From a virus, in IMG/VR virus record IMGVR_UViG_3300013125_000017, positions 1-40,216 of that record: DNA of 40,216 bases. One strand, 5' to 3'. The notes beneath the pieces were generated by a model that saw only the letters and a program-made list of their open reading frames with translations, was not told where the DNA came from and made no database searches. Positions 1 through 8,366 of the stretch are shown one piece after another. The first letter of the stretch is position 1. Each line of letters begins with the position of its first letter. The translations under genes and the position numbers were made by a program.

Positions 1-243
1 ATGTCCTTTATTACATAATACATCTAATTTTTGTTTATTATTAACATATTCAGTTGATAATAATTTATATCCCCTTTCTGCTTCTATACATTCTTTTACA
101 TAAGTAAAATTATATTTAGGTGTGATATTACAAACAGAACACCCTCTACCATTTGAAAACATATCAAATCTTATCTGAAATTTATGTCCTTTATTACATA
201 ATACATCTAATTTTTGTTTATTATTAACATATTCAGTTGATAA
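1..243 (-). repeat. In-frame 60-bp perfect direct repeat (1-60 and 184-243) in the endonuclease gene
   Basis: Bases 1-60 are identical to bases 184-243. The period is 183 bp, exactly 61 codons, so the repeat duplicates one zinc-ribbon module (GYKLLSTEYVNNKQ...CNKGH) in frame. The copies may continue beyond the left edge. Identity at DNA level means recent duplication or gene conversion. Confidence 0.95.
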
Positions 244-306
244 AAGTTTATATCCATGTTTTTCAAATTTTTTACTTACCTCTTCAATTGCCAATTTTTT
301 AGGCAT
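1..306 (-). CDS. Homing endonuclease with tandem zinc-ribbon modules, inside the fractured portal gene (partial, runs off left edge)
   Basis: Reading leftward from an ATG at 304-306 the frame stays open to the window edge (102 codons) and begins MPKKLAIEEVSKKFEKHGYK. It shows two modules of the form GYKLLSTEY...C-x2-GH, the first completed by C-x2-C (CSVC). The same module makes up the proteins at 3218-4099 and 27756-28847, which end in a Vsr/EDxHD-like nuclease domain, so that domain is expected beyond the left edge. The start overlaps the stop of the portal/N-intein gene (ATGCCTAA), so translation is probably coupled. An endonuclease gene lying between two halves of a split intein is the known 'fractured gene' arrangement. 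The nuclease domain itself is not visible, so the assignment rests on the module family and position. Confidence 0.8.
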   Translation of the reverse strand, partial: MPKKLAIEEVSKKFEKHGYKLLSTEYVNNKQKLDVLCNKGHKFQIRFDMFSNGRGCSVCNITPKYNFTYVKECIEAERGYKLLSTEYVNNKQKLDVLCNKGH

Positions 307-625
307 ATTCTACTAAGTCCATTTCTTCTGTTAAGTTCTGAGCTTCAACTTCAATTATACTTGTTTTGGTTTCATCTGACCATACTAAAAATTTATGGTC
401 TAGTGTACAGTCAATATATTTTTCATCATCGAGCCACACCCTGATTATTTTTTCATCAAACCTTGTCAATGCTGCATTTTTAATTTTTCCTGGTTCAACG
501 TTCAACGTTTTCTGGTCAATTGAATAAACCCAATTTTCTTTACCTTCAGAATGTTCTTGAACTAATTGGTCTAATGTCAAGAACCTACCATCTAATAATG
601 GTATTTCTGTATCATGTTTTATACA
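299..625 (-). other. N-half of a canonical split intein (portal intein IntN)
   Basis: This is the intein portion of the portal N-gene: Cys331 (codon 623-625) to the stop at 299-301. Block A (CIKHDTEIPLLDG) and block B (IDCTLDHKFLV, with the catalytic Thr and His) are both present. Blocks F and G are absent and must be supplied by a separate C-intein gene beyond the edge. The flanking extein reads NEPEVF before the Cys, a conserved part of the portal. Confidence 0.85.
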
Positions 626-1615
626 AAACACTTCTGGTTCGTTGGTAAGAGCCCCAGACTGAGGATTATACGTTTGTTTCTTTATAAATGATTGTTTGAT
701 TTTTTCCACGAATTTCATAGCTTTGTCACGAGGCATGGCACCTGTATCGATCTTAAAGACCAATCTTTCAGGCGACCTAATAAGTCTATAAATAATAACA
801 GATGTTTCCAAAAGTTTTAATTGGTTGTATGGTACTCTGGCCTTTTCAAGATAACCAAGTACATTTATTTTTGTTTGACCATATATACCATAGTTGATAT
901 ATCCAATCTGAGCCGGTTCAAATATAATTAATTTACCAAGTTGAGCATCTTTTTCAGCAGATTGTTTATTAGGTGGTCTTCTCATGTTTGGAAGAAGATA
1001 TTGATAATATCCCATGATTCTACCGGTTTTGGGATCATATTCATAATCCATTGTATCAGAAGGAAGTTTTTTTACAGATATAATACCTTTACTTTTATTA
1101 TTTTGATCTACTATTCTTTCATAAAATAATCTACCATCAATAAGATATGATCTCATCCAATCCCATAATGTATCATTAGCATCTATTCTTTCATAAAAAA
1201 GAGATTTAAATTCGTTATATAGTATTTTACTAATATTTTCATTATCAGCAAGTTTAGGGTCTGTAATGTCAAGAGATAACATATTTTCATCTTCATCAAC
1301 ATCACACATTTCGTTACAAGCATCTTCAATAACATCTGAAATTTCTGGATATTCAGCCATTTTTCTATATTCCATAATTCTTGCATATTCATTTTCAAAT
1401 GCTCTACTAATATATGAATTATAGAATGAATTAAAAGAACCAAGAGATTGAGAACCATATGCACCAGCTAATTGAAGCATTAAAACATCTTCAATACCTT
1501 CACCTGTTCTCTTTTTAAAATCAGATGCTGTCATGTTAGCATCTCTATCTTTACCCTTAAATGCTGCTATTCTTTCATCAATCCTTTTATCACTGAGAAG
1601 ATTATACCACGCCAT
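299..1615 (-). CDS. 20: Portal vertex protein gp20, N-terminal part fused to the N-half of a split intein
   Basis: Residues 1-330 resemble the N-terminal two thirds of T4-like portal proteins (start MAWYNLLSDKRIDERI; internal LPSDTMDYEYDPKTGRIMGY and RLVFKIDTGAMPRDKAM). The portal forms the dodecameric ring through which DNA is packaged and to which the neck binds. At Cys331 the portal stops and an intein begins: block A CIKHDTEIPLLDG, then block B with the TxxH motif (CTLDHKF). The gene ends 108 residues into the intein, a usual length for the N-half of a canonical split intein. The C-intein and C-terminal portal are expected left of the window. A functional portal would need trans-splicing. 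The start follows an 'aggag' site and lies 9 bp after the stop of the upstream gene. Confidence 0.88.
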   Translation of the reverse strand: MAWYNLLSDKRIDERIAAFKGKDRDANMTASDFKKRTGEGIEDVLMLQLAGAYGSQSLGSFNSFYNSYISRAFENEYARIMEYRKMAEYPEISDVIEDACNEMCDVDEDENMLSLDITDPKLADNENISKILYNEFKSLFYERIDANDTLWDWMRSYLIDGRLFYERIVDQNNKSKGIISVKKLPSDTMDYEYDPKTGRIMGYYQYLLPNMRRPPNKQSAEKDAQLGKLIIFEPAQIGYINYGIYGQTKINVLGYLEKARVPYNQLKLLETSVIIYRLIRSPERLVFKIDTGAMPRDKAMKFVEKIKQSFIKKQTYNPQSGALTNEPEVFCIKHDTEIPLLDGRFLTLDQLVQEHSEGKENWVYSIDQKTLNVEPGKIKNAALTRFDEKIIRVWLDDEKYIDCTLDHKFLVWSDETKTSIIEVEAQNLTEEMDLVEYA

Positions 1616-1624
1616 TTGATACTC

Positions 1625-2005
1625 CTATTCTAAATTATTATCCTGTATAAATTTTCTTCCTTCTTCAAGAATCTTATTTCTTTTAGTAATAAAATTATCC
1701 CATATTAAGCATGGTTCATTACCAGCTAAAAGTTTTTCTGTTTTGGCCTTTTCTTCACCTAACATAGGTATCATATTTGACATAATTTTATTTATGTCCC
1801 TTTTTGATTTCACTATTTGATGATAAAATACTGGTGGATTTTTTATATATTCCCATTTTCCATCAATAAAACATACAGAAAATCCTTCTTTCTTTTCTAA
1901 AGGCTCTATTGTAGTTGAATTGGGGGGAAGTACTTTACCAGAAAACATTAATGTATCAGCATGACGTTTACTTTGTGGATCAAATATATGTAATAAAATG
2001 CCCAT
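1625..2005 (-). CDS. Tail-fibre-assembly-like small protein
   Basis: 126 residues. The N-terminal half (FDPQSKRHADTLMFSG...LPPNSTTIEP...GFSVCFIDGKWEYI) has the layout of phage tail-fibre assembly proteins and fibre-adjacent chaperones: a proline-rich T-x-x-x-P linker followed by a small aromatic strand ending in WEY. The C-terminal half is charged and helical. It lies 15 bp downstream of a tail-fibre-like gene on the same strand, which fits a role in fibre folding or attachment. The family assignment is by pattern only. It is separated from the portal gene by 9 bp, so the three genes are probably one late transcript. Confidence 0.45.
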   Translation of the reverse strand: MGILLHIFDPQSKRHADTLMFSGKVLPPNSTTIEPLEKKEGFSVCFIDGKWEYIKNPPVFYHQIVKSKRDINKIMSNMIPMLGEEKAKTEKLLAGNEPCLIWDNFITKRNKILEEGRKFIQDNNLE

Positions 2006-2019
2006 TTATATTTCTCCTT

Positions 2020-3111
2020 TTAATAATATATAACTATTGAACCTGGTATGACATAAGTATAAAATGTTCCATTAAAACGAAGTTTAGTTACAGGACTATC
2101 AATCGTATTATAATCATAAAAACCATATACACCACTCGCCCATGGTATATTGAAATGGTAAAATATACTATCGGTCATAGGATTATGATAAGATTCTAAT
2201 TCAGATGGCACCCTATAAGTATAAAATACACCATGATAAACAAAATTGTGATATATACCAATACCTACATGATCTGTAATAGATGTTGATTGTGTAAGAC
2301 CATCAACATCACCCCCAGTGGACCTTCCATATGTAATCCCATTATATACTACTTGTGATGCTCCTCCATCATTATAATTACCACCACTAGCACCTACACT
2401 AATAGATACTATTTCTCCTTCTAAAACAGGGATATCAGTGATACAATAACCACCCATTGAACCAGGTTTGACATAATCAGCAAGACCTTCAATAGTGAGA
2501 ATACTGTAACCACCATCACCACCTCTAACTTCTACTAATATACTAGTTACCCCTGATGGTACAGTCCATGTGGTTGACCCTGGTGTATCAAATACAACGC
2601 TTCTGGGTTCTCCAGTGGGCCAAAGTCCACTATCAGCACTCGTCCCACTCGTCCCACTCGTCCCACTTGGTCCGATTGCTCCATTCACACCACTCGTCCC
2701 ACTTGTAACACTTATACCAGAAGTCGGTGTTCCCCATGTGGGTCCTGATGATGTTGCTTTTAAATATTGGCCTACATGTCCATCATAAGGTGGAAAATCT
2801 CCGATATCAGACAATGATGCCCTACCTAATACAGTTGCAATAGTTTCAAATACTATAACACTATTAGTTTCATCAACTGCTACAATATAACCATCTTTCC
2901 CTGTATATGATGCTGGAGCATCTTCTAATTCAGTGAATAATTGTTTCCCTGATACCTTCCAATTAGAACCATCACCAACATATAATAATTTAGTATCTTG
3001 GCAAAATTCTAATCTTCCCTCTGAAGGTGTCTTACTTATTAACATATCAGCATATGTTGCACATCTTTCAACTTTTATTGACCCAACAGAATCTATTTCA
3101 TGGAATTTCAT
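2020..3111 (-). CDS. Tail fibre or virion adhesin with a short collagen-like segment and glycine-rich domain
   Basis: 363 residues. The N-terminal 130 residues include CATYADMLISKTPSEGRLEF and DTKLLYVGDGSNWKVSGKQL, typical of fibre domains that list display parameters. A short collagen-like stretch (GPSGTSGTSGTS) follows at about 148-160. The rest contains TTWTVPSGVTSILVEVRGG, the signature of glycine-rich lectin-like phage fibre domains, and two repeats of the form FxYHGVFYTYRVP / FNGTFYTYVIP. The collagen-like unit is the same as in the large fibre at 37392-39533, tying the two ends of the window to one tail structure. Start at 3111 has a weak purine-rich leader. Two T4-type late promoter matches lie upstream. 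Confidence 0.7.
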   Translation of the reverse strand: MKFHEIDSVGSIKVERCATYADMLISKTPSEGRLEFCQDTKLLYVGDGSNWKVSGKQLFTELEDAPASYTGKDGYIVAVDETNSVIVFETIATVLGRASLSDIGDFPPYDGHVGQYLKATSSGPTWGTPTSGISVTSGTSGVNGAIGPSGTSGTSGTSADSGLWPTGEPRSVVFDTPGSTTWTVPSGVTSILVEVRGGDGGYSILTIEGLADYVKPGSMGGYCITDIPVLEGEIVSISVGASGGNYNDGGASQVVYNGITYGRSTGGDVDGLTQSTSITDHVGIGIYHNFVYHGVFYTYRVPSELESYHNPMTDSIFYHFNIPWASGVYGFYDYNTIDSPVTKLRFNGTFYTYVIPGSIVIYY

Positions 3112-3142
3112 TTATATAAGTACCTCATGTTGTATTTTCTAT

Positions 3143-3188
3143 TATTTATAAGAATCAAAATATTTTATCAACCATGATATTATTTATA
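3143..3188 (-). promoter_or_regulatory. Two T4-type late promoter motifs (TATAAATA) upstream of the fibre gene
   Basis: On the minus strand TATAAATA is present at 3143-3150 and 3181-3188, 32 and 70 bp upstream of the start at 3111. Position and target (a structural gene) fit late transcription by a gp55-type factor. In DNA this AT-rich the octamer is expected about 14 times per strand by chance in 40 kb, so this is suggestive only. Confidence 0.4.
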
Positions 3189-3217
3189 AAATTATATATA
3201 GTTTGTAATGTAAATTT

Positions 3218-4099
3218 TTATAAATTATTTGTAGCATTATTAATTCCCTCTAATAATAAACCTTTACAAATAGACTTATTCTTCTTCCATTCATTACTAT
3301 TAATAGTTATAAGTTTTATGTTATTCTTCAAACATAACTTGTTTTTTATAATATCACGTTTATAATGTTCATTTAATGTATGATAATATCCATTATACTC
3401 TATTGCCATGTTTATATCTGGCATCCATATATCTAATTCTAACCAATGATTTGTATTTGGATTTATTAATTGTGTTCTATCATTTTCAATTATTGTTCCT
3501 TTATATATTGTTTTTATAAAATCTAATACTTCCTTTTCTTCTCCACTGTATAAACATTTTGGACATCTATAACCTCTTTTAAAATTATGAAATGTGGTTC
3601 TATAATGATGTTTTGATTTACATTCTATTGTTATTATTGAATTTACATTTTTATATAACATCATATCAGATATAATCTTGTATCCAAATTGTTTTATATA
3701 ATTTTGTATATATCCTTTTGTATATTTTTGTTTACCAGAGCATATATTACATCGTGTTTTATTGTTTTTAAAATTATTTATTGATATATAACATTCATGC
3801 CCTTTATTACAAATCATTTTTAATTTTTTTGAATTATTTTCATATATTTCTGATACTAAAATATACTTTTCCTTTTCTACAATTTCTTTTACATTATCAT
3901 ATGATAATTTTGGTGTGCCAAAACATACAGGACATCTATTCCCATTATAAAAAGAATTAAAATGGGCATCATATAGATGCCCATTATTACATATTATATG
4001 TAATTTTGTTTTACTGTTTGTGTATTCAGTAGAAAGTAATTTATATCCTGTAGATGATACAAATGATTTTATATATTCATATGACAATTTCGGAGGCAT
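3218..4099 (-). CDS. Free-standing homing endonuclease, zinc-ribbon array plus Vsr/EDxHD-like nuclease
   Basis: 293 residues. Three modules of about 60 residues occur in a row, each with a GY(K/I)hhS strand, C-x2-GH or C-x-x-KH, and C-x2-C: HIICNNGH...CPVC, KMICNKGH...CNIC and TIECKSKH...CPKC. The C-terminal domain (about 200-280) has the Vsr/EDxHD fold pattern: GEEKEV, LELDIWMPD, IEYNGYYH (about 231-238), a KNKLC helix and a final LITINSNEW strand. The N-terminus (MPPKL) matches the portal endonuclease (MPKKL). It is inserted between the glycosyltransferase stop (4117) and the fibre gene and leaves both intact, so it is a free-standing selfish gene. No good ribosome site is seen at the start. 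Confidence 0.85.
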   Translation of the reverse strand: MPPKLSYEYIKSFVSSTGYKLLSTEYTNSKTKLHIICNNGHLYDAHFNSFYNGNRCPVCFGTPKLSYDNVKEIVEKEKYILVSEIYENNSKKLKMICNKGHECYISINNFKNNKTRCNICSGKQKYTKGYIQNYIKQFGYKIISDMMLYKNVNSIITIECKSKHHYRTTFHNFKRGYRCPKCLYSGEEKEVLDFIKTIYKGTIIENDRTQLINPNTNHWLELDIWMPDINMAIEYNGYYHTLNEHYKRDIIKNKLCLKNNIKLITINSNEWKKNKSICKGLLLEGINNATNNL

Positions 4100-4116
4100 A
4101 TAGTCATAAGTCCATA

Positions 4117-7100
4117 TTAAATAAATTTTTGTATACCCTCTATTACAGATGTGTATTCAATTGACGTTGAACACTCAAAATTTTTACTTCGTGGGCACCA
4201 GTTCCAATTTCCTCTATCTAAAACAGTATCTCTATCATTAAAACAACCGGAACATTTTCCTTTTGGTGTAATTATTCTAGCACAATTATCTTGAAACTCA
4301 CCCCATACAGCACTATAACCAGAGATTAATACAGTAGGAACATCTAATGCCCATGCCATCCAAGTAGGACCAGAACTTACACCAATAAATAAGTCTGCAT
4401 GCTGTATATTATTTATAGTTTCTTCCATTGGCCTATTAGTTTTATCTATAATTCCTTTAAGATTTGTTGGTTCTTTACTTATAACCATGACCTCATATCC
4501 TTTTGCCTTCAAATATTCAATAACCATAGGCCATCCTTTTTGGTTTAACCAATATTTACATTGAAATGTTGAATGTTCTGAAATTGCAACATATTTTTCT
4601 TTTATAGGTCTATCCTTAGTGGATTTTGTTATTTTAGGTCGTATTTCTTGATAATCTAATCCAAGATAATCAGAAGCGACTTTTTGTAAAGGAACAGACC
4701 TCCAATTATTTTTATTGGAATTATAATCATTATCTCTGCATCCTACTTCATAGTAAGCATATATATTTTCTACAGGGGCTTTATCAGGAAATACCCATAT
4801 GATATCAGGATATTCTTTTTCATATAATGAATTATGAAATGTTCTCCCATATACTTTACAATTATGTTTTTTTCTAAATTCATTTATATAAGGTATCCAT
4901 GCTATTGTATCACCAAGGGATGAACTATCTGTTTGTATCATAACATTTTTTCCTGTGCAATCAAATATATGTCGTGATACTTCTTTGCCATCATGTTTAA
5001 TAATGATATCCCAATTTATATAATATCTCGGAGAAGGAGATCCCCAATGATTTGGTGTTAATGTAGTTTTATATACAGATAATCCGGTATCTCTATTAAT
5101 GAAATCTACTTCATATTCTTTTGATGATTTACCAACAATCTCAACTTTAGCACCATTCATAAATGAATATATGAATTTATCATCATCTACATCCATAAAA
5201 CCATCATCATATTCACTGTTCCATGTAATACATTTGATTCTATCATCATAAAATCTAAATATGGTATCTTGATATGTCATATTAGGATCTATGACAAATT
5301 CTTTATAATAATTACCAGACGATACTTTTATCACACCTATTTTTTCCATAACACTATATTCGGTTTTACCACTTTCTAATGTACCTTCATATATATCTGA
5401 TACACCATCAACGATATGTTCAACTTTATATGTGCCCACAGAATGTACTCTATCATCTCTCATAACAAACATAATGAGCTTGTGATCATCTGTTTCAGAT
5501 ATACGAAAGTGCATTTCAGGTTCTTCATCCATTTGATCTCTTATATTCCCTCGTATAATTATCTTTTCTTTTTCTTCTGTTGATAAAATATAAGTATCCT
5601 TTAACATATTTCTATCTTTAAAATAATGATATATCCAGTGCTCTAAAATTAAATCAGATGTTGCATTTATTCTATCACACATTCTTGCAGATTCATCTCT
5701 ATATTCTGACCATTTCTTCATTTCAATAATATTATCATCAAACCATTTTATATCAAATGAGAAAAAATTAGTTATAATACCATCTTGTTTTGGAATTGTA
5801 TGGTGATAATCAAACCCTATGAATTTTTTACCTTTTGATCTATGGTAATTGGCCCTTTTTATATATGATTCTAAATTAGCTTCGACATCATATTCTATAA
5901 AATGGGCAAAATTATATTTATTTCTAAGAAATGTAGCAGCGTTTTTCATAGAAGTGAGACAACACAATCCATGATAAGGATTATTGAGTGATGTAACTAT
6001 TTTTAATTTTTTATAAGAATTCATCCAGAATGTTAGACTGTAATTCTCACTTAAAGGGTTATTTTTATCATATATTAAATAATCAACTTTCTCTATAATG
6101 TTTAAAGGTAATGGATAATGAGTTACCAGAGCGATAGGTAAATTAGTTTCTTTTGCTTTATCTATACTATTTAATAGAATATCCATCTTTTCTTCTGTGT
6201 TAGGATAACAATCCATGATAATTACTTCATCATCATATTTTATTTCTTTTTTGTATGCAATTGCCTCAATACAATCTTGAGAATGTGAAAAAACCTTTTT
6301 TATTGAGATATCAAAAAATCCCGTATCTAATAACATATCTCTCAATATATCTACTGTAAATCCAAACTTATGTTCTTCTCCTTGTCTTGTCTGAAGGCCA
6401 AATATGGTATCCATAGAAAATCCTGTTTTATCTTCTGATTTTTTCCATTCTTCAATAATAGATTCAAAATCAGGGACTTCTATATGTATTTTTCCTTCAT
6501 ATTTTAATATTCTAAACCATTCATTTAATGCTTGTTTTATATCATATTTGTTTAGATGTTCAAGAAGATGTGATGAATAGAGTTCAGATACAGAATGATC
6601 TTCATATGGAAGAGATAGTGCATCAGCCATTTGGTCAGCTTTATCATAATATTTATCGATATTGATATATCCTTTTTTTGGATATTCACCACTACCTATA
6701 TTTAATTTTACTGGATAATACTTGGTATAGTCAATTTTATTAATTATATCCATAGCAATATTTGCAGAATTTTGCCAAGTAAAATTTCTAATAAAATCAA
6801 TGTTATCCATTGTGTATTTTCTACATTCGTCATAATTTTCATATATATATCTCATCTGTTTTTTCATGTCATCAAAATCAGGTTCAGACCATACACCAGG
6901 CACATTATCTTGAATAAATACATTTTCAGGTTTTTTAAATTCTTTTACTTTCACTTTATAAGCATATTTACCAAATTCTAATGAAGCACCCCAATCAACT
7001 ATAAGTGTAGGTGTTCCACAAGCAAGAGCTTCACATGCCGGAAGACCCCATCCTTCTGATCTGGATACCATCAATAAAGCATGTCCTCTTTGCAAGTAAT

Positions 7101-7851
7101 CTATATATTTTTCATCGGATGGAAAATGAAGGATTTCAATTCTATCATCTTGTAATCCATATTTTTCAAGTCTTTCTTCAGTCGATTTGTATTCATCAAC
7201 AGGCCACGGATTATCAGCTGATATTATTAAACCTACTGGTTCGTCTTTTTCAAATTCCTCTATAAATGCTTGAACCATTTCTTTTGTATATTTTCTATAA
7301 TCCCACCTACCAAATATCATAAACTTGAATCTTCCATCATCAAATCTTTTTTTATTGAACCAATCAATAGGTTTAAATTTATCTATATCAACACCTTCTG
7401 GGACAACAAATACTTTATCACTGGATATCCCTTGTTTTATTGTGCAATCTCTTTGCCATTGAGTAGGAACCCATATTTGATCAAATTCTTTTAATTTCTC
7501 AAAAAATTGTACTGGTTGTTCGGTTGATTCCCATACGTTTAGCGCTATTTTAGGCCCTTGATAAGAATCGTAAAAATACATGTGATTAGTTTCCATCAAG
7601 ATTATATTCAACAATTTTTCATTGGATTTTGGGTTGAAAGGTGTTCCTATTTCCCAAGGCGGTTCTCCCCATGTTTGATGAACTACCATATCTTTTTGTG
7701 ATTGAGTTAAATATGATATATTCGATGTATGGGTAAAATTACGAATTCTTACAGGTATCCGTTCATTTAATGCAGTAAAAAATTCTCTGGCATGATTTGC
7801 ATAGCCTGTGTGTCCACAAAAAGGCGCATGCGCATATATTAAGCTAAACAT
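4117..7851 (-). CDS. Multidomain glycosyltransferase (GT4 + methyltransferase-like + GT-A-like + heptosyltransferase-like)
   Basis: 1244 residues from the ATG at 7851, which is preceded by GGGGAG; an upstream in-frame ATG at 7869 lacks a ribosome site. Domains in order: a GT-B family 4 glycosyltransferase (1 to about 370; FMIFGRWDYRKYTKEM and the acidic E-x7-E region SRSEGWGLPACEALACGTP near 265); a SAM methyltransferase-like domain (from about 382; LNIGSGEYPKKGYINID, then SSHLLEHL); a region at about 541-740 that may be a degenerate GT-A fold (IIMDCYPNTEEK...HFIEYDVE); a linker with beta-rich repeats; and a C-terminal family 9 / TibC-like heptosyltransferase domain (from about 965; TDSSSLGDTIAWIPYINEF, SSGPTWMAWALDVPTV). 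The last domain ends in CSGC...CP...C (from about 1200), the iron-binding cysteine pattern of autotransporter heptosyltransferases. A likely role is glycosylating virion fibres or host surface sugars; the substrate is not known. Confidence 0.75.
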   Translation of the reverse strand: MFSLIYAHAPFCGHTGYANHAREFFTALNERIPVRIRNFTHTSNISYLTQSQKDMVVHQTWGEPPWEIGTPFNPKSNEKLLNIILMETNHMYFYDSYQGPKIALNVWESTEQPVQFFEKLKEFDQIWVPTQWQRDCTIKQGISSDKVFVVPEGVDIDKFKPIDWFNKKRFDDGRFKFMIFGRWDYRKYTKEMVQAFIEEFEKDEPVGLIISADNPWPVDEYKSTEERLEKYGLQDDRIEILHFPSDEKYIDYLQRGHALLMVSRSEGWGLPACEALACGTPTLIVDWGASLEFGKYAYKVKVKEFKKPENVFIQDNVPGVWSEPDFDDMKKQMRYIYENYDECRKYTMDNIDFIRNFTWQNSANIAMDIINKIDYTKYYPVKLNIGSGEYPKKGYINIDKYYDKADQMADALSLPYEDHSVSELYSSHLLEHLNKYDIKQALNEWFRILKYEGKIHIEVPDFESIIEEWKKSEDKTGFSMDTIFGLQTRQGEEHKFGFTVDILRDMLLDTGFFDISIKKVFSHSQDCIEAIAYKKEIKYDDEVIIMDCYPNTEEKMDILLNSIDKAKETNLPIALVTHYPLPLNIIEKVDYLIYDKNNPLSENYSLTFWMNSYKKLKIVTSLNNPYHGLCCLTSMKNAATFLRNKYNFAHFIEYDVEANLESYIKRANYHRSKGKKFIGFDYHHTIPKQDGIITNFFSFDIKWFDDNIIEMKKWSEYRDESARMCDRINATSDLILEHWIYHYFKDRNMLKDTYILSTEEKEKIIIRGNIRDQMDEEPEMHFRISETDDHKLIMFVMRDDRVHSVGTYKVEHIVDGVSDIYEGTLESGKTEYSVMEKIGVIKVSSGNYYKEFVIDPNMTYQDTIFRFYDDRIKCITWNSEYDDGFMDVDDDKFIYSFMNGAKVEIVGKSSKEYEVDFINRDTGLSVYKTTLTPNHWGSPSPRYYINWDIIIKHDGKEVSRHIFDCTGKNVMIQTDSSSLGDTIAWIPYINEFRKKHNCKVYGRTFHNSLYEKEYPDIIWVFPDKAPVENIYAYYEVGCRDNDYNSNKNNWRSVPLQKVASDYLGLDYQEIRPKITKSTKDRPIKEKYVAISEHSTFQCKYWLNQKGWPMVIEYLKAKGYEVMVISKEPTNLKGIIDKTNRPMEETINNIQHADLFIGVSSGPTWMAWALDVPTVLISGYSAVWGEFQDNCARIITPKGKCSGCFNDRDTVLDRGNWNWCPRSKNFECSTSIEYTSVIEGIQKFI

Positions 7852-7862
7852 TTTCTCCCCTT

Positions 7863-7952
7863 TCAACATATTATATTTTTTAAAGATTCTGATATTTTTT
7901 TATTTCTTTCAGCACTTGATTCATGTCCTTTCAATGCTTTAGAAATTTTTTC
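7863..7952 (-). pseudogene. Relic of a NUMOD3-type (GIY-YIG homing endonuclease) DNA-binding segment
   Basis: In the gap upstream of the glycosyltransferase the minus strand reads EKISKALKGHESSAERNKKI followed by SESLKN, two NUMOD3 motifs, ending at a stop at 7863. NUMOD3 is the repeated DNA-binding motif of GIY-YIG homing endonucleases. A ribosome site (AAAGGAG, 7973-7979) and ATG (7960-7962) lie just upstream, but an A6 run puts them one base out of frame. Deleting one A would give a 32-residue reading frame. No GIY-YIG nuclease domain is present, so this is a remnant. Confidence 0.6.
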
Positions 7953-8021
7953 CTATTAACATAACAACTTATCTCCTTTAATCTTTTTAATTATTTACTA
8001 AAATATGGTTGATGTGTAAAT

Positions 8022-8354
8022 TTATTTCTTATCTTTAATTCGTTTCAAATAGTAATACCATCTATTAGGTGTTATTATAAAATATATTATATTAAATATC
8101 CACCCAATAGGATATCTTTTAAAAGCATAAAAATCAGCCTCTCTTTCATCTTCTAGCCAGAATTCATTATCAGGATCAATAGAATGGTATTGTTCATGTG
8201 CTATTATATAGTTTTGATGTTGTTTATTTAACCACAAGTTTTTCCATAAATCTTTTCGTACTTTTAGATTATATGTTCCATCTTCGTGATGAATACATAC
8301 ACCTATCTGACCCTTTTCAAGTTCTGATTCATCTATTAATTCAGGTTCAATCAT
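8022..8354 (-). CDS. Small HExxH zinc metallopeptidase-like protein
   Basis: 110 residues with a clear HEQYH motif at 53-57 (IIAHEQYHSID) and a downstream acidic element EDEREAD at 69-74, the layout of IrrE/ImmA-like and related gluzincin domains in which the third ligand is an Asp/Glu. Residues about 82-97 (IGWIFNIIYFII) are hydrophobic and could anchor the protein to the membrane. The start has a strong ribosome site (AAGGAGATAATATA-ATG). It lies 12 bp after the UvsY-like gene and is probably co-transcribed with it from the promoter at 8833-8861. The substrate is unknown. Confidence 0.6.
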   Translation of the reverse strand: MIEPELIDESELEKGQIGVCIHHEDGTYNLKVRKDLWKNLWLNKQHQNYIIAHEQYHSIDPDNEFWLEDEREADFYAFKRYPIGWIFNIIYFIITPNRWYYYLKRIKDKK

Positions 8355-8366
8355 TATATTATCTCC

